A DNA stretch of 64,000 nt from Margaritifera margaritifera. Lineage: Eukaryota; Mollusca; Bivalvia; Unionida; Margaritiferidae. The stretch lies in contig JAQPZY010000735.1 of NCBI GenBank assembly GCA_029931535.1, positions 248,001 to 312,000 on the forward strand. Direction: 5' to 3'. The notes below the pieces were generated by a model that worked only from the letters and a program-made list of their open reading frames with translations, searched no databases and was not told the origin of the DNA. Both the position numbers and the translations under genes were made by a program. Shown piece by piece: positions 52,781-63,746 of this stretch; the first letter of the stretch is position 1, and every line of letters begins with the position of its first letter.

Positions 52781-53492
52781 AACACTGCAGGGCTTGAATT
52801 TAACACAAATTTCTTTTTAGCCAGAAGGACTAGTATACTGAGAAATTTACTAGTCCTGCCAAATCTTCACTAGTCCTGTCCACAAAACAATGTCACACAC
52901 TCGTATCGAGATTAACAACAATTTTATTTCATACATAGCATTATCATATGAAATGCAGAAGTACAGAAGTATAAATCTTGCTTTTTGTGTTGCCCACAGG
53001 TTTCATGTGCGTTTACCGATTCAATATTAAAGTTCGAACAACCCGCAACAAAACTGGATGTTTTATCTGTGTTTGTTTTTTGCGAATTCCGTACACCAAT
53101 TACACCCCATAACGTTCTTCTCCTCATCATAATTGAGCCATTCTCTGTCTTTTGTCCATGTCTTCTGAAACGTTCGATATCACTTTTCCCTATCATAAGA
53201 ATTATTCCACTCTTTTATGTCATTTTCATTCAACTTTTGCTTTTTTCCGGTGGCTGAAAACTTTCTTTAAAACGCCACATTTTGCCTGTCTTGCAAGGAG
53301 GGAATTGTGCCTCGTTTTGAAATACGAGATGTTACAGTATAGCTGACGCGGATTATTTAAAGTAAGAAAAGGAATGGCACAGTGTCCTTTATATAACAAA
53401 ATCAGAGCAAGAAACATATTTCAAAGCATGTGCCTCTGCCCCCCCCCCCCCCGTTAAAATTAAATGGCCTCTTCCTAATAAAGACTTGACTA

Positions 53493-53770
53493 GTGGCTAT
53501 TGTAAACGCTGTTATAAAATATTAACATCAGAAGATAATGTTAGTTTCAGCTTGGAAAAGGTGCGTTCCTATCAAACGAAGCCATCTGACTCGGTGCATT
53601 GTACTTAACAGCTCCAATTATGGTCTCATCATTAACAGCAGAAGTTTGGTAATTTTTCCTAATTAATCGAACCTCAATGTATTGTTGAAATTAATAATAA
53701 GGTGGAAAATTTTCAAATCTTAGATGCTCAGAGATTTTAATTCCCAACAAATGTACGGCATTCTGCTTGG
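53493..53770 (+). repeat. Dispersed repeat family R1, copy 3
   Basis: See 39813-40110. A tRNA-like segment follows at 54065-54190 (A box near GGTCAAGTGGATAAAAG, B box GGGAGTTCGTGCCC). Confidence 0.8.
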
Positions 53771-54064
53771 ATATCTCCACGTGTATTCAGTTATTTGTTC
53801 ATCTTGTAAGGGAAAAATATAAAAACTATATTTATCATCACAGAAAAAAGTAGTTATATGGAAATGATGTCTCAATAACGTAATCGTAACATTGATCTAA
53901 TTCTTATAATTATTTCAATGCAAATGTAAAATATGCAGTTTCCGGTTTGTGACTGTTGAAGCGTTTGGCTAGCGAGCCAAAAAAACAATAAAAAATTAAA
54001 CAAACAAACATGCAAACTAATTTCTTTGAATAGTTTTTGTCATGTTTCTGTGTGTGGTATACCA

Positions 54065-54190
54065 CTTTGAAGTTTGTTACTGTGGTCAAGTGGATAAAAG
54101 TGTGATACCAGCACGCACACACATGCAAATGCACACGTACTTGACTTTGGAACACGAGGTCGGGAGTTCGTGCCCAATGGTGGGAATATT
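54065..54190 (+). repeat. tRNA-like segment linked to R1 copy 3
   Basis: Paralogue of 40320-40440 with a better B box. Confidence 0.5.
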
Positions 54191-54585
54191 TGTTCGTGCT
54201 TTTTGCTCCATGACACTATGTCTAATACAGATTCCGTATTAATTTTTTTACTTATATGAACTTTTCCAAATTTATGTATGTTTAGATTTATAAATGGTCA
54301 AATTTTAATATTTTCTGAATATTTCCTAAAAATGTCATCATGTCATGCATTGAAAAAGTAAAATTTGGTTATAATTAATAAGCATTCTAGCATTACTTTT
54401 TAAATGTTAACTTTGGTGAAAATTTATTCTAAACATTATCAGAATTATTAAAAAATCTTTCATGGAAGACACATCTTTATGGCTTGGTGTGAACAATGAG
54501 GTCGCTAACTGCAGAAAGCTTGTCAATCTGGGAAAACGTAAACTCTTACCAAACATTATGATGATCTGGATTCCATGTTGTATGC

Positions 54586-54597
<12 letters not shown>

Positions 54598-54645
<48 letters not shown>
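54598..54645. repeat. (GA)n microsatellite
   Basis: About 24 GA repeats after a (GT)n run. Confidence 0.95.
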
Positions 54646-54647
<2 letters not shown>

Positions 54648-54984
54648 AATGCTTTAAAACAGGTTAATCTCAATTTTATATATTATATATAATATGCAAT
54701 AGAAAAATGAAGAGAAAAAGAAATAAGTAAAACATAAGTACAATCTCTTCACTATCCATGTCTAATATAGTGAAGTTTAGCCCCTCTATAACAGCGTGCA
54801 TTGCAATCAGATGATCCAAAAGAAACAGAAGAAACAAAATTGTTTTTATTTATGGTTGAGGGGAGAGATCTTAAATCTGATTAACTTTCCGCATAAAAAG
54901 TTGTAGTATGCCATAAATTTGTTGGAAATAAAAATCTCTTAACAACTAACATTTGACTATTTCCACATCATTTTTCATTTCATA

Positions 54985-55190
54985 CGTTATCAGATTAATT
55001 ATAATCAATTACCAAACTTCCGCTGTTAATGACGAGACCATAATTGGCGCTGTTAAGCGAAATGTGCAAAATCGGATGGCTTCTTGTTATAGAAACGCAC
55101 CTTATCGAGGCAGAAATTGACTTTATCTTCTGATGCTAATTGCTAATATTTTATGACTGTGTTTACAATGGTCACTGCCTAGATTCTACA
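54985..55190 (-). repeat. Dispersed repeat family R1, copy 4 (inverted)
   Basis: The reverse complement shares the ATTAGCATCAGAAGATAA, GAAGCCATC and 'ccaattatggtctcgtcatt' landmarks of copy 3. Confidence 0.75.
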
Positions 55191-55359
55191 GAACATCTGC
55201 TGAAGCCAAGTCTTTATTAGGGAAAGGTGTAAACAAACGCTGACTGTTGATAACCGAAACTTACTAGCCCATCGGACTATTAACATTATGAAAGTTACTA
55301 CTCCGACAGGAAATCTACTAGCCTCGGGCTAGCGGACTACCGCTAATTTCGAGCCCTGC

Positions 55360-55745
55360 ACTGTTGGTTGTTTTGTAGGATTCACGCCATATGATTTATA
55401 AAAATGTGGCTGTTGGTTGTTTTGTAGGAATCACACTAAAAGATTGAAATAATGTGACTGTTGGTTGTTTTGTAGGAGTCATGCTGAGCGATTGAAATAA
55501 AGTGGTTGTTGGTTGTTTTGTTGGAGCCACGCTAAACATTTGAAATAATGTGGCTGTTGGTTGTTTGTGTGTCACCCTAAACAATTGAAATCATGTGGCT
55601 GTTGGTTGTTTGTGTGAGTCACGCTAAATGGTTGAAATAATGTGGCTGTTGGTTGTTTTCTGGGACTTACGCTAAATGATTGAAATAAAATCCGGTGGTT
55701 GTTTGTTTTGTGGGAGTCACGCTAAACAATTGAAATAATGTGGTT
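55360..55745. repeat. ~48-bp minisatellite, about eight copies
   Basis: Unit 'tgtggctgttggttgttttg' ... 'cacgctaaac-attgaaataa'. Since 48 is a multiple of three, the minus strand encodes a repeating 16-residue QPTATLFQxFSVxPTK, probably fortuitous. Confidence 0.85.
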
Positions 55746-55759
55746 GGAGTATTTTCATC

Positions 55760-56379
55760 TTTAGCGAGGCCTTGGGTGATTTGGCGATGGGTGTGAAGTT
55801 CATCTTGGCATGTGTCTCTCCTGGATGAAGGACCATGTGTCTTGTCAGTTTAGTTGTTCCGATACAGTTTTATTTTGAAAGGGCACAAAGTGCAGACTGT
55901 TGCTGGTTTTTCTACAGAATGATTGTTCAACATGTTTCAGTCTAAAATGTTGCCCAACATTGCTATTGTTCTTCTTGTTCACAACAAGGTCAAATTATTT
56001 TTCTGCTCATCTGCTACTGTATTTTAGAAAGATGACAAAGGGAAACTGCTCATAAAATTACCAGGTGTAGTCTCAAAGCCATAATTGATATGAAACTCTT
56101 GTTAGTAATGAAACTTTCTGTTCAGCTAGCTGACAAATTACTCATTAGTGAATATTGTTGAATAGGTTTGTAACCACTTATGCTAATAACTTGAACTTAA
56201 GCTGTTGGTCATTGATGAGAGTATCAAGAATTGGCTCTCATTGGATGTTCATTCCTCTAAAAATGTTCCTATCATTGACTATTTAATATTTAGTTCTTAC
56301 ACATGAGACTTTAAGACCGTCATTGGATTAATCAATATCAAATTAATTCACTTAATTAAACATTGAAAAAAATATATTA
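55760..56379. other. Non-coding stretch
   Basis: No supported feature before the LTR element. Confidence 0.5.
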
Positions 56380-56383
56380 GAAG

Positions 56384-57134
56384 TGTTACGACTCTATGGT
56401 CTAAGAAAAATGTAACAGAAAGAAAGTGAAACCAACAAATCATGTAAAAATCAACAAGCAATTTATTACTAGATAATTAAAATGAAAAAATCAAAAAGTC
56501 ACTTACAGTAATGTGTTTTGAAATCCTAATAATCCAATAAGAATGATTGTTCTAATCACAAGTCCTAAATATAGAATGTTCCAAATTCACGGCTGTGTCC
56601 TTGAATGTTATTATGTGCTAATGGTCTCCAAAGTCCTGATGTACTAGAAATCTTGAGGTGCTGAAGTCAAAATGAAGTATTCCAAAATCTCTGAATAAGT
56701 TCACATAAATTCAAAAATTGTCAATTAAAAATCCAAAATCCAAAAGTTTATGAGCACTGTTATAATCCAATGAATATTTAAAATAATTCCTCTCTTAGAA
56801 TTTGGAATGAATTTTCACAACTGCAATAGCTCTTTACAAGACTGATGGTAATGTCAAAACTGAAAAAATGTCCACCAAACATGGTATATATAAAGATTGG
56901 TCACATGACAGAATGTTCTAGAATATGAGTCATCTTAATGGAATTCTAACTGTAAACAAAATCAACCTTGACCTTCAAATTGAGAAAACATATTGATCAA
57001 AACAACCTAATTCAAGGACACTAGTTATACATGTTTTTCCTAATAAACATAAAGATTTAAGCAAATATTAAAGTGAAGAAACATTTATAATTTCCTAAAA
57101 TATATATAATATTATATAAACATCATACATAACA
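56384..57134 (-). repeat. 3' LTR
   Basis: 751 bp, TGTTACG...CATAACA as seen on the plus strand. Confidence 0.95.
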
Positions 57135-57272
57135 CCTCCCCTCATAAAGAAAAAGAAAGATTTATATAATAAAGCTTTCTTTTGAATATACATCTAATAC
57201 TACAATAACCCAAATTACATAAGAACATGTTTTATGATACTGGACTTAATTACATCAAGCAATATTACATTT

Positions 57273-60200
57273 CTAGGCACGTGAGAGTGCATCTGCAATC
57301 ACATTGTCTTTTCCCCTGATGTGTTTGATGTCAATGTTATATTCTTGCAATATCAAACTCCATCTCAACAATCTCCGATTTTTATCTTTCATTTTGTTGA
57401 TGAAAGTAAGGGGATTGTGATCACTGTACACAATAATTGGAGAAAGAGCTGAGGTAACATACACTTCAAAATGCTGTAAAGCCAATATCAAAGCCAAACA
57501 TTCCTTCTCAATTGTGGAATAATTTTTCTGGTGCTTGTTTAGTTTTTTAGAAAAATAACACACAGGGTGATCCACACCACTTTTGTCTTCCTGAATCAAT
57601 ACTCCACCAACCCCTACATCACTTGCATCAACAGATAATTTAAATGATTGGCTAAAATTTGGTGCAGAAAGAACTGGTGCATTCTTAAGCATGGCCTTTA
57701 ACTTGTCAAAAGATTCCTGACACTTGTCAGACCAATGAAATTTGGTTTTCTTACTCAATAAACTTGTCAAAGGTTCAGCAATTTTGGAAAAATTGGAACA
57801 AAATTTCCGATAATATCCAGCCATACCTAGAAATCGCATCAGTTGCTTTTTACAAATTGGAACTTGAAATTCAGAGATAGCTTTGACCTTAGCTTCTATA
57901 GGTTTAACTTGACCTTGTCCCACAATATGTCCTAAAAATGTGACACAAGCATGGCAAAACTCACTTTTGCTCAAATTAATTGTCAGATTCGCATCACTGA
58001 GTCGATCAAAGAATTTTCGAATGGTTTCCAAATGATCTTCCCAGGTGTTGTTGTAGATAATGACGTCATCGATATAAGCGTCACAATTATCAAGACCAAA
58101 TGTTATCATGTTCATCAGACGTTGAAACGTTGCAGGCGAATTTTTCATTCCAAACAGCATGACTTTATATTGATAAAGTCCATCTGGAGTTACAAATGCT
58201 GAAATTTCTTTTGCCCTTTCCGTCAGTGGAATTTGCCAGAATCCTTTTAAAAGGTCAAACTTGGTGACATATTCCGCATTTCCAATTTTATCAATGCAAT
58301 CGTCCATTCTTGGGATTGGAAATGAATCAGTTTTGGTGACACTGTTGACTTTTCTATAGTCAGTACACATACGGAATGTATTATCTGGCTTGGGAACAAG
58401 AATACATGGTGAACTCCAGTTACTTTTACTTGGTTCTATGAAATCATTCTCCAGTAAATACTGAATTTCTTTCTTCAGATAGTTCTGTTTGAGAGGATTC
58501 ATCCTATAAGGATGCTGTTTCACAGGCGCAGAATCTACAATGTCAGCGTCATGATAAATTTTACTTGTTCGTGTTGGAACATCAGGAAACAAGTGCTCAT
58601 ATTCATGTAATAGCTGTTTTAGTTCATTTTTTTCCTGTTGTTGTAGATGTGAAAGTTTCTGGTCTAGGTTGTTCAATATTTCTGAATTCCGAAGATTGGT
58701 TATACCATAGTCTGATTGTATTCCATCGTTGATATCTTCACTGTGTGGGACAGGTACAACTAAATTAACAGAATAATTAGCTGGGCTATCTCTGTCAAAA
58801 TATTCCTTTAACATATTTATATGACAAAGTTGTTTCTGTTTCCGTCTCCCAGGAGTGTTAATGATATAATTGAAGTCATTTACTTTCTTTTCAACGGTAT
58901 AAGGACCAAAAAATTTAGCCTGAAGAGGATTTTGAGGTATGGGAAAGAGAGCCAGAACTTTGTCACCAGGTTTAAAACTCCTTTCCTGTGTATTTCTGTC
59001 ATACCTTAATTTCATTTTTGACTGGGTAGTGTGAAGATTAGTTCTTGCTACTTCACAGGCCTTTGACAACTTGTATTTGAAATCAGAGACATAATCAAGA
59101 AGATTAATCTTTGAATCTTCATTTGAAAGAAGTTTCTCTTTCAATAATTTCAATGGTCCACGGACAGTATGACCAAAAACTAGTTCAAAGGGACTAAAAC
59201 CCAGCGACTCTTGAACTGATTCCCTAACAGCAAACAACAACAAATGAACACCCTCATCCCAATCCTTTTCTGTATCAAAGCAATATGATCGAATCATATT
59301 CTTCAAAGTTTGATGAAATCTTTCCAAAGCACCTTGACTTTCAGGGTGATAGGCAGAAGATTTAAACTGTTGGATGCCTAATTCATGCATAACTTGTTGG
59401 AAAATTCCAGACATACAATTTGACCCTTGATCCGACTGGACAGATTTGGGAAGGCCAACAAGTGTAAAAAACTTCACCAAAGCTTTCACAATAGTTTTAG
59501 TTTTTATATTTCTCAGAGGAATTGCCTCTGGAAATCTTGTAGATGCACACATGATGGTCAACAAGTATTGGTTGCCTGACTTGGTTTTAGGTAAAGGACC
59601 AACACAGTCTACAATTATTCTACTAAATGGTTCATCAAATGCAGGAATAGGTTGTAAATGAGCCTTAGGTATTTTCTGATTGGGTTTTCCTACCATTTGA
59701 CAAGTGTGACAAGATCTGCAGTATTTAGAAACATCACTTTTGAGTTTCGGCCAATAAAAATGATTCAAGATCTTGTGATAAGTCTTACGGACTCCTAAAT
59801 GACCAGCCAAAGGAGTTTCATGGGCTAAATTAAGAATTTCCTGTCGATATGACTTTGGAACAACAATTTGATAGCTCACTGACCACTCGTCACCAGCGGG
59901 TACATCAGGTGGTCTCCATTTCCTCATAAGGACCCCATTTTTCACAAAGTAACACACTGGAACTTGTGTGGCTTCAGTTTCACTGATAGCCCTCTGAAAC
60001 AAACAAGATATCTCGGGATCTTGCTCCTGTTCAACGACAAGAGATTGTCGTTTGTCACCGTGAGTAGGACAAAGAGAATGAGTTGCCAAAAGAGGATCAC
60101 TGTGATCAATACCATTTGATTGATCAATACCTGAGGAAAAAGTGACCTCATCAAAAAACTGACCAATACATGTGTCAGCTAAAGGAATAATATCCTGATC

Positions 60201-61604
60201 AACATCAATCTCAAGAGCTCTTTTTGCCATAGCTCTAGTAACTGCACAAGCAGGGTACAAATCAGGGATTTCAGTTTCGACAGGATCAACTTTCTGATCC
60301 AAACAAGGCTTGTCAGTTACAAGTGGATTAACCACAACCTTATCTCCAGCTAGGTCATTGCCTAGTAATAAATGAACACCCTCTATGGGTAAAGAAGTCA
60401 CTGCCCCAACAGTCACAAGTCCAGAAACTAAGTCTGATGCCAAATTTACACAATGGAGAGGAACATTTACAAAGCCGCATTCTACTCCCTGAACAAGAAC
60501 ACTTTCACTTGAAGAAGACTCCTCAGACAAAGGCAAAGTACCTGATAATAAAAGACTCTGAGAAGCTCCAGTGTCCCTTAATATTTTAATTGGGATAGGC
60601 TTGGCAGAATCACCAATAAGTGATATAGAACCTTCTGACATGAATGGTTCATAAGCCTCCAAAATAGAATCAGACTGGGGTTTGTTTGACCCAACAAATG
60701 TATTGCTTTCAATACAAGACCGTGACCTTGACCTCGTAGAAATAAGAGCATTTGGAAAAGCTCTGTCTTTTCTCTGTTGCTTATTTTTCAGCTTGAAGCA
60801 ATCAGAAATAACGTGCCCTTTCGTTTTACAATAAGTGCACGTAGGAAGAGATAAGGATTTCTGATCAGTCTTATCAGATGTTTGATTCCTAACAGTTGTG
60901 CTGTTGTGAAATTTGGAAGTACTCGAATGAGATTGAAATGGTTTTTTACCAGAAAACTGCTGAGAGGACGACTTATTGCCAAATGAAATTTTGTGAGTCA
61001 AGGAATAATCATCAGCCATACGAGCAGCATTTTCCAAAGTTTCCACATTCTGCTCGTCAAGATAGGTTTTAACATCACTATGGATGCACCTCTTGAACTC
61101 TTCAATTAATACGAGCTGTCTGAGGTTATCATAAGCTTGATCAACTTTCTTGGCTGAGCACCACCTATCAAATAGTTGTTCTTTATCCCTTGCAAATTCG
61201 ACATGAGTTTGTCCAGTTTCTTTTCTACAATTCCTAAACCTTTGTCGATATGCCTCTGGTACCAACTCATAAGCTTTCAAGATGTACTCCTTAACCACAT
61301 CATAATCAGTGCTTTGTTGTACTGACAGTGAAATGTAGACTTCACGAGCTTTGCCAATAAGTACACTTTGTAATAACAAAGTCCAATGCTCTCTGGGCCA
61401 TTTCAAGTTTTCAGCTATTTTCTCGAAATGAAGAAAGTATTTATCTACTTCTTTTTCCTGAAAAGGGGGTACTAACCTAATATACCTAGTAACATCAAAA
61501 CCTGAACTTGTATTTAAAGGAGTGGAGTGTGCTCTGTTTGCCAGTTCTAATTCTCTTAACTTAAATTGCATTTCCCTTTCTTCTCTTTGCATCTGCATCT
61601 GCAT
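57273..61604 (-). CDS. Gag-Pol polyprotein (SCAN-like Gag, PR, INT, RT, RNase H)
   Basis: 1443 codons. A capsid-like region at ~30-210 includes AYRQRFRNCRKETGQTHVEF and RCIHSDVKTYL, similar to SCAN domains. Zinc knuckle CTYCKTKGHVISDC (~254). Protease RDTGASQSLL (~342). Integrase has an HHCC finger (HLGVRKTYHKILNHFYWP ... CRSCHTCQ, ~595-635) and D (VDCVGP), D (SDQGSN), E (LERFHQ) at ~664, 724 and 761. Reverse transcriptase has KFDLLKGFWQIPL and YIDDVIIY (~1177). RNase H has SVDASDVGVGGVL (~1324) and HIRGKDNVIADALSRA at the end. No stop within pol. The N terminus is probably fused to the frame at 62152 in functional copies. Confidence 0.95.
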   Translation of the reverse strand: MQMQMQREEREMQFKLRELELANRAHSTPLNTSSGFDVTRYIRLVPPFQEKEVDKYFLHFEKIAENLKWPREHWTLLLQSVLIGKAREVYISLSVQQSTDYDVVKEYILKAYELVPEAYRQRFRNCRKETGQTHVEFARDKEQLFDRWCSAKKVDQAYDNLRQLVLIEEFKRCIHSDVKTYLDEQNVETLENAARMADDYSLTHKISFGNKSSSQQFSGKKPFQSHSSTSKFHNSTTVRNQTSDKTDQKSLSLPTCTYCKTKGHVISDCFKLKNKQQRKDRAFPNALISTRSRSRSCIESNTFVGSNKPQSDSILEAYEPFMSEGSISLIGDSAKPIPIKILRDTGASQSLLLSGTLPLSEESSSSESVLVQGVECGFVNVPLHCVNLASDLVSGLVTVGAVTSLPIEGVHLLLGNDLAGDKVVVNPLVTDKPCLDQKVDPVETEIPDLYPACAVTRAMAKRALEIDVDQDIIPLADTCIGQFFDEVTFSSGIDQSNGIDHSDPLLATHSLCPTHGDKRQSLVVEQEQDPEISCLFQRAISETEATQVPVCYFVKNGVLMRKWRPPDVPAGDEWSVSYQIVVPKSYRQEILNLAHETPLAGHLGVRKTYHKILNHFYWPKLKSDVSKYCRSCHTCQMVGKPNQKIPKAHLQPIPAFDEPFSRIIVDCVGPLPKTKSGNQYLLTIMCASTRFPEAIPLRNIKTKTIVKALVKFFTLVGLPKSVQSDQGSNCMSGIFQQVMHELGIQQFKSSAYHPESQGALERFHQTLKNMIRSYCFDTEKDWDEGVHLLLFAVRESVQESLGFSPFELVFGHTVRGPLKLLKEKLLSNEDSKINLLDYVSDFKYKLSKACEVARTNLHTTQSKMKLRYDRNTQERSFKPGDKVLALFPIPQNPLQAKFFGPYTVEKKVNDFNYIINTPGRRKQKQLCHINMLKEYFDRDSPANYSVNLVVPVPHSEDINDGIQSDYGITNLRNSEILNNLDQKLSHLQQQEKNELKQLLHEYEHLFPDVPTRTSKIYHDADIVDSAPVKQHPYRMNPLKQNYLKKEIQYLLENDFIEPSKSNWSSPCILVPKPDNTFRMCTDYRKVNSVTKTDSFPIPRMDDCIDKIGNAEYVTKFDLLKGFWQIPLTERAKEISAFVTPDGLYQYKVMLFGMKNSPATFQRLMNMITFGLDNCDAYIDDVIIYNNTWEDHLETIRKFFDRLSDANLTINLSKSEFCHACVTFLGHIVGQGQVKPIEAKVKAISEFQVPICKKQLMRFLGMAGYYRKFCSNFSKIAEPLTSLLSKKTKFHWSDKCQESFDKLKAMLKNAPVLSAPNFSQSFKLSVDASDVGVGGVLIQEDKSGVDHPVCYFSKKLNKHQKNYSTIEKECLALILALQHFEVYVTSALSPIIVYSDHNPLTFINKMKDKNRRLLRWSLILQEYNIDIKHIRGKDNVIADALSRA

Positions 61605-62152
61605 TTGTATTTGTCTATCTTCTTTCTCTCTCTCTCTCCATCTGCATTTGCCTCTCTTCTTTCTCTCTCTCCATCTGTATCTGCATTTGTCTCTCTTCTT
61701 TCTCTCTCTCCAACTGCCTCTCTTCTTTTTCTCTCTCCATCTGTATCTGCCTCTCTTCTTTCTGCATTTGGATCTGCCTCTCTTCTTTCTGCATTTGGAT
61801 CTGCCTCTCTTCCTTCTGCATTTGGATCTGCCTCTCTTCCTTCTCTCTCTCTCTCTCTCTGAATCTGAAGCTTTGCCATTTCTAAATCAATCTGGTTCTT
61901 TAACTCTAATTCCCTTAATTTCCTGTCAGAACCAGATACAGGCTTTCTTTTCAAACTTAAAGCACTATTTTCAAAAATTCCCTTTCCTACTAAATACTGA
62001 ATTAAAATAATCTTTATCTCCTGTTTTGTCAATGATACTTTTGCCTCAGATAGACTGTATTTTCTGGCAAGCTCGAGCAACTCATCCTTTCTCATGCACT
62101 CTAACCCCTCCTGGGTAGGTTTTGAAATGAAATTCTGAACATTAGATGCCAT
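61556..62152 (-). CDS. Gag N-terminal region, out of frame through a (GA)n-rich tract
   Basis: The ATG is ~170 nt inside the 5' LTR. The first ~95 residues (KDELLELARKYSLSEAKVSL, LTKQEIKIILIQYLVGKG) look genuine, with a SAP-like helix pair. Then a GAGAGA/GAAGAG array (61615-61860) carries three frames; the middle one reads MQKEERQIQ repeats and joins best to the Gag-Pol frame. Repeat slippage has therefore shifted frames at about 61855 and 61615, or the element uses them for frameshifting. Confidence 0.7.
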   Translation of the reverse strand: MASNVQNFISKPTQEGLECMRKDELLELARKYSLSEAKVSLTKQEIKIILIQYLVGKGIFENSALSLKRKPVSGSDRKLRELELKNQIDLEMAKLQIQREREREGREADPNAEGREADPNAERREADPNAERREADTDGERKRREAVGERERRETNADTDGERERREANADGERERKKIDKYKCRCRCKEKKGKCNLS

Positions 62153-62321
62153 TGTAAATGCTTGTTGGTTTCACACAAAAAAATTTCTCTATTTAAAAAT
62201 CTTTTTGCCAAAGACAAAAAAAATTCTCCGAGACAAAATCAATATGAATTTCAAAGATAAATTTAATATCTCTAATATGCTTTAAAGAAATTCAGATTCC
62301 AGATGACGAGCCCCCAATTTC

Positions 62322-63072
62322 TGTTACGACTCTATGGTCTAAGAAAAATGTAGCAGAAAGAAAGTGAAACCAACAAATCATATAAAAATCAACAAGCAAT
62401 TTATTACTAGATAATTAAAATGAAAAAATCAAAAAGTCACTTACAGTAATGTGTTTTGAAATCCTAATAATCCAATAAGAATGATTGTTCTAATCACAAG
62501 TCCTAAATATAGAATGTTCCAAATTCACGGCTGTGTCCTTGAATGTTATTATGTGCCAATGGTCTCCAAAGTCCTGATGTACTAGAAATCTTGAGGTGCT
62601 GAAGTCAAAATGAAGTATTCCAAAATCTCTGAATAAGTTCACATAAATTCAAAAATTGTCAATTAAAAATCCAAAATCCAAAAGTTTATGAGCACTGTTA
62701 TAATCCAATGAATATTTAAAATAATTCCTCTCTTAGAATTTGGAATGAATTTTCACAACTGCAATAGCTCTTTACAAGACTGATGGTAATGTCAAAACTG
62801 AAAAAATGTCCACCAAACATGGTATATATAAAGATTGGTCACATGACAGAATGTTCTAGAATATGAGTCATCTTAATGGAATTCTAACTGTAAACAAAAT
62901 CAACCTTGACCTTCAAATTGAGAAAACATATTGATCAAAACAACCTAATTCAAGGACACTAGTTATACATGTTTTTCCTAATAAACATAAAGATTTAAGC
63001 AAATATTAAAGTGAAGAAACATTTATAATTTCCTAAAATATATATAATATTATATAAACATCATACATAACA
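62322..63072 (-). repeat. 5' LTR
   Basis: 751 bp, nearly identical to 56384-57134. Confidence 0.95.
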
Positions 63073-63076
63073 GAAG

Positions 63077-63520
63077 AAAACAATATACATGTGTCTCTTT
63101 CATACATGTATCATGATGCATTGAATTGGCAAAAACATATTGCAGTTTACCAAAGCATTGGCTTATCATTACAGTTCTAATAGATAAGCCTGCTTAGTGA
63201 AATTGTTAACTGTTAAGTTATGTAGGTGAGTGATATCAGGTCCACCTGGGCCTATTGTTTTATAGAATCCCCGCCCCTTTTTGTTAATTTTTCAAACGTA
63301 CATAATGTTACAGGTAAACCTTTCCAGTAGTACTCTGATCAGTATGATTGCAACTGTCTCTGTTATTGTCACAAAAATACATTCAAGTAGTATAGTTATA
63401 ATGATTCTTAATGAATCAGTGAAGTCTGTTTGTTACAGCAGGGCTGCATTAAAAAAACAAATCAGATTTATTTTTCATCGTGAATGCATTAGTGATAGTA
63501 CTTTTGTTTTTTCTCCATAG
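63077..63520 (+). other. Host intron sequence upstream of the Argonaute exon
   Basis: No gene seen. Ends with a pyrimidine-rich acceptor 'ttttgttttttctccatag' at 63502-63520. Confidence 0.6.
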
Positions 63521-63746
63521 TTCCATCTTGGGGACCCGTTAACACTCCTCCATTGGGCCAACCAGCGCCAACACAGTCACTCATGGCACAAGAAGATTTT
63601 GTTTGCCCTCCGCGTCCAAACTATGGTACAGATGGTCGATCCATTCTGCTGAAAGCCAACCATTTCCAAGTCCGCATTCCTAAGGTAGTGATCCACCATT
63701 ATGACATTGCTATCACCCCAGACAAGTGTCCTAGAAGAGTCAACAG
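63521..63746 (+). CDS. AGO: Argonaute (AGO subfamily) internal exon, N-terminal domain
   Basis: Between an AG acceptor (63519-63520) and CAG|GTAAGG donor (63747), the frame reads ...[53 protein letters not shown]. This is the conserved beginning of the animal Argonaute N domain (PPRP-x-(Y/F)GT-x-GR...KCPRRVNR). The upstream first exon and the remaining exons lie outside or further in the intron. Function: small-RNA-guided silencing. The donor end is repeated twice downstream. Confidence 0.92.

Larger units (their letters stand above)
52788..55358. mobile_element. Nonautonomous hAT-like element (2.57 kb)
   Basis: Left end CAGGGCTTGAATTTA and right end (complement) CAGGGCTCGAAATTA form a ~15 bp inverted repeat of hAT type (CAGGG). 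CACTG flanks both sides (52783-52787, 55359-55363), shorter than the usual 8-bp hAT duplication. Subterminal 'actagtcctg' motifs follow the left end. It contains R1 copies in opposite orientation and no transposase. Confidence 0.5.
56384..63072 (-). mobile_element. Ty3/gypsy LTR retrotransposon of Gmr1 type (INT before RT)
   Basis: Two 751-bp LTRs differing at about three positions, flanked by GAAG (56380-56383, 63073-63076; AGAAG if the terminal A is counted). Minus orientation. Polypurine tract GAGGGGAGG abuts the 3' LTR (57135-57143). The primer-binding site TGGGGGCTCGTC (62316-62305, 5 nt inside the 5' LTR) matches the end of tRNA-Pro. Domain order is Gag, PR, INT, RT, RNase H, with nothing after RNase H. 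Young and nearly intact. Confidence 0.95.

Noticed and set aside
61522..62010. Plus-strand frame of Leu/Ser/Phe repeats
   Set aside because: Antisense of the Gag coding microsatellite.
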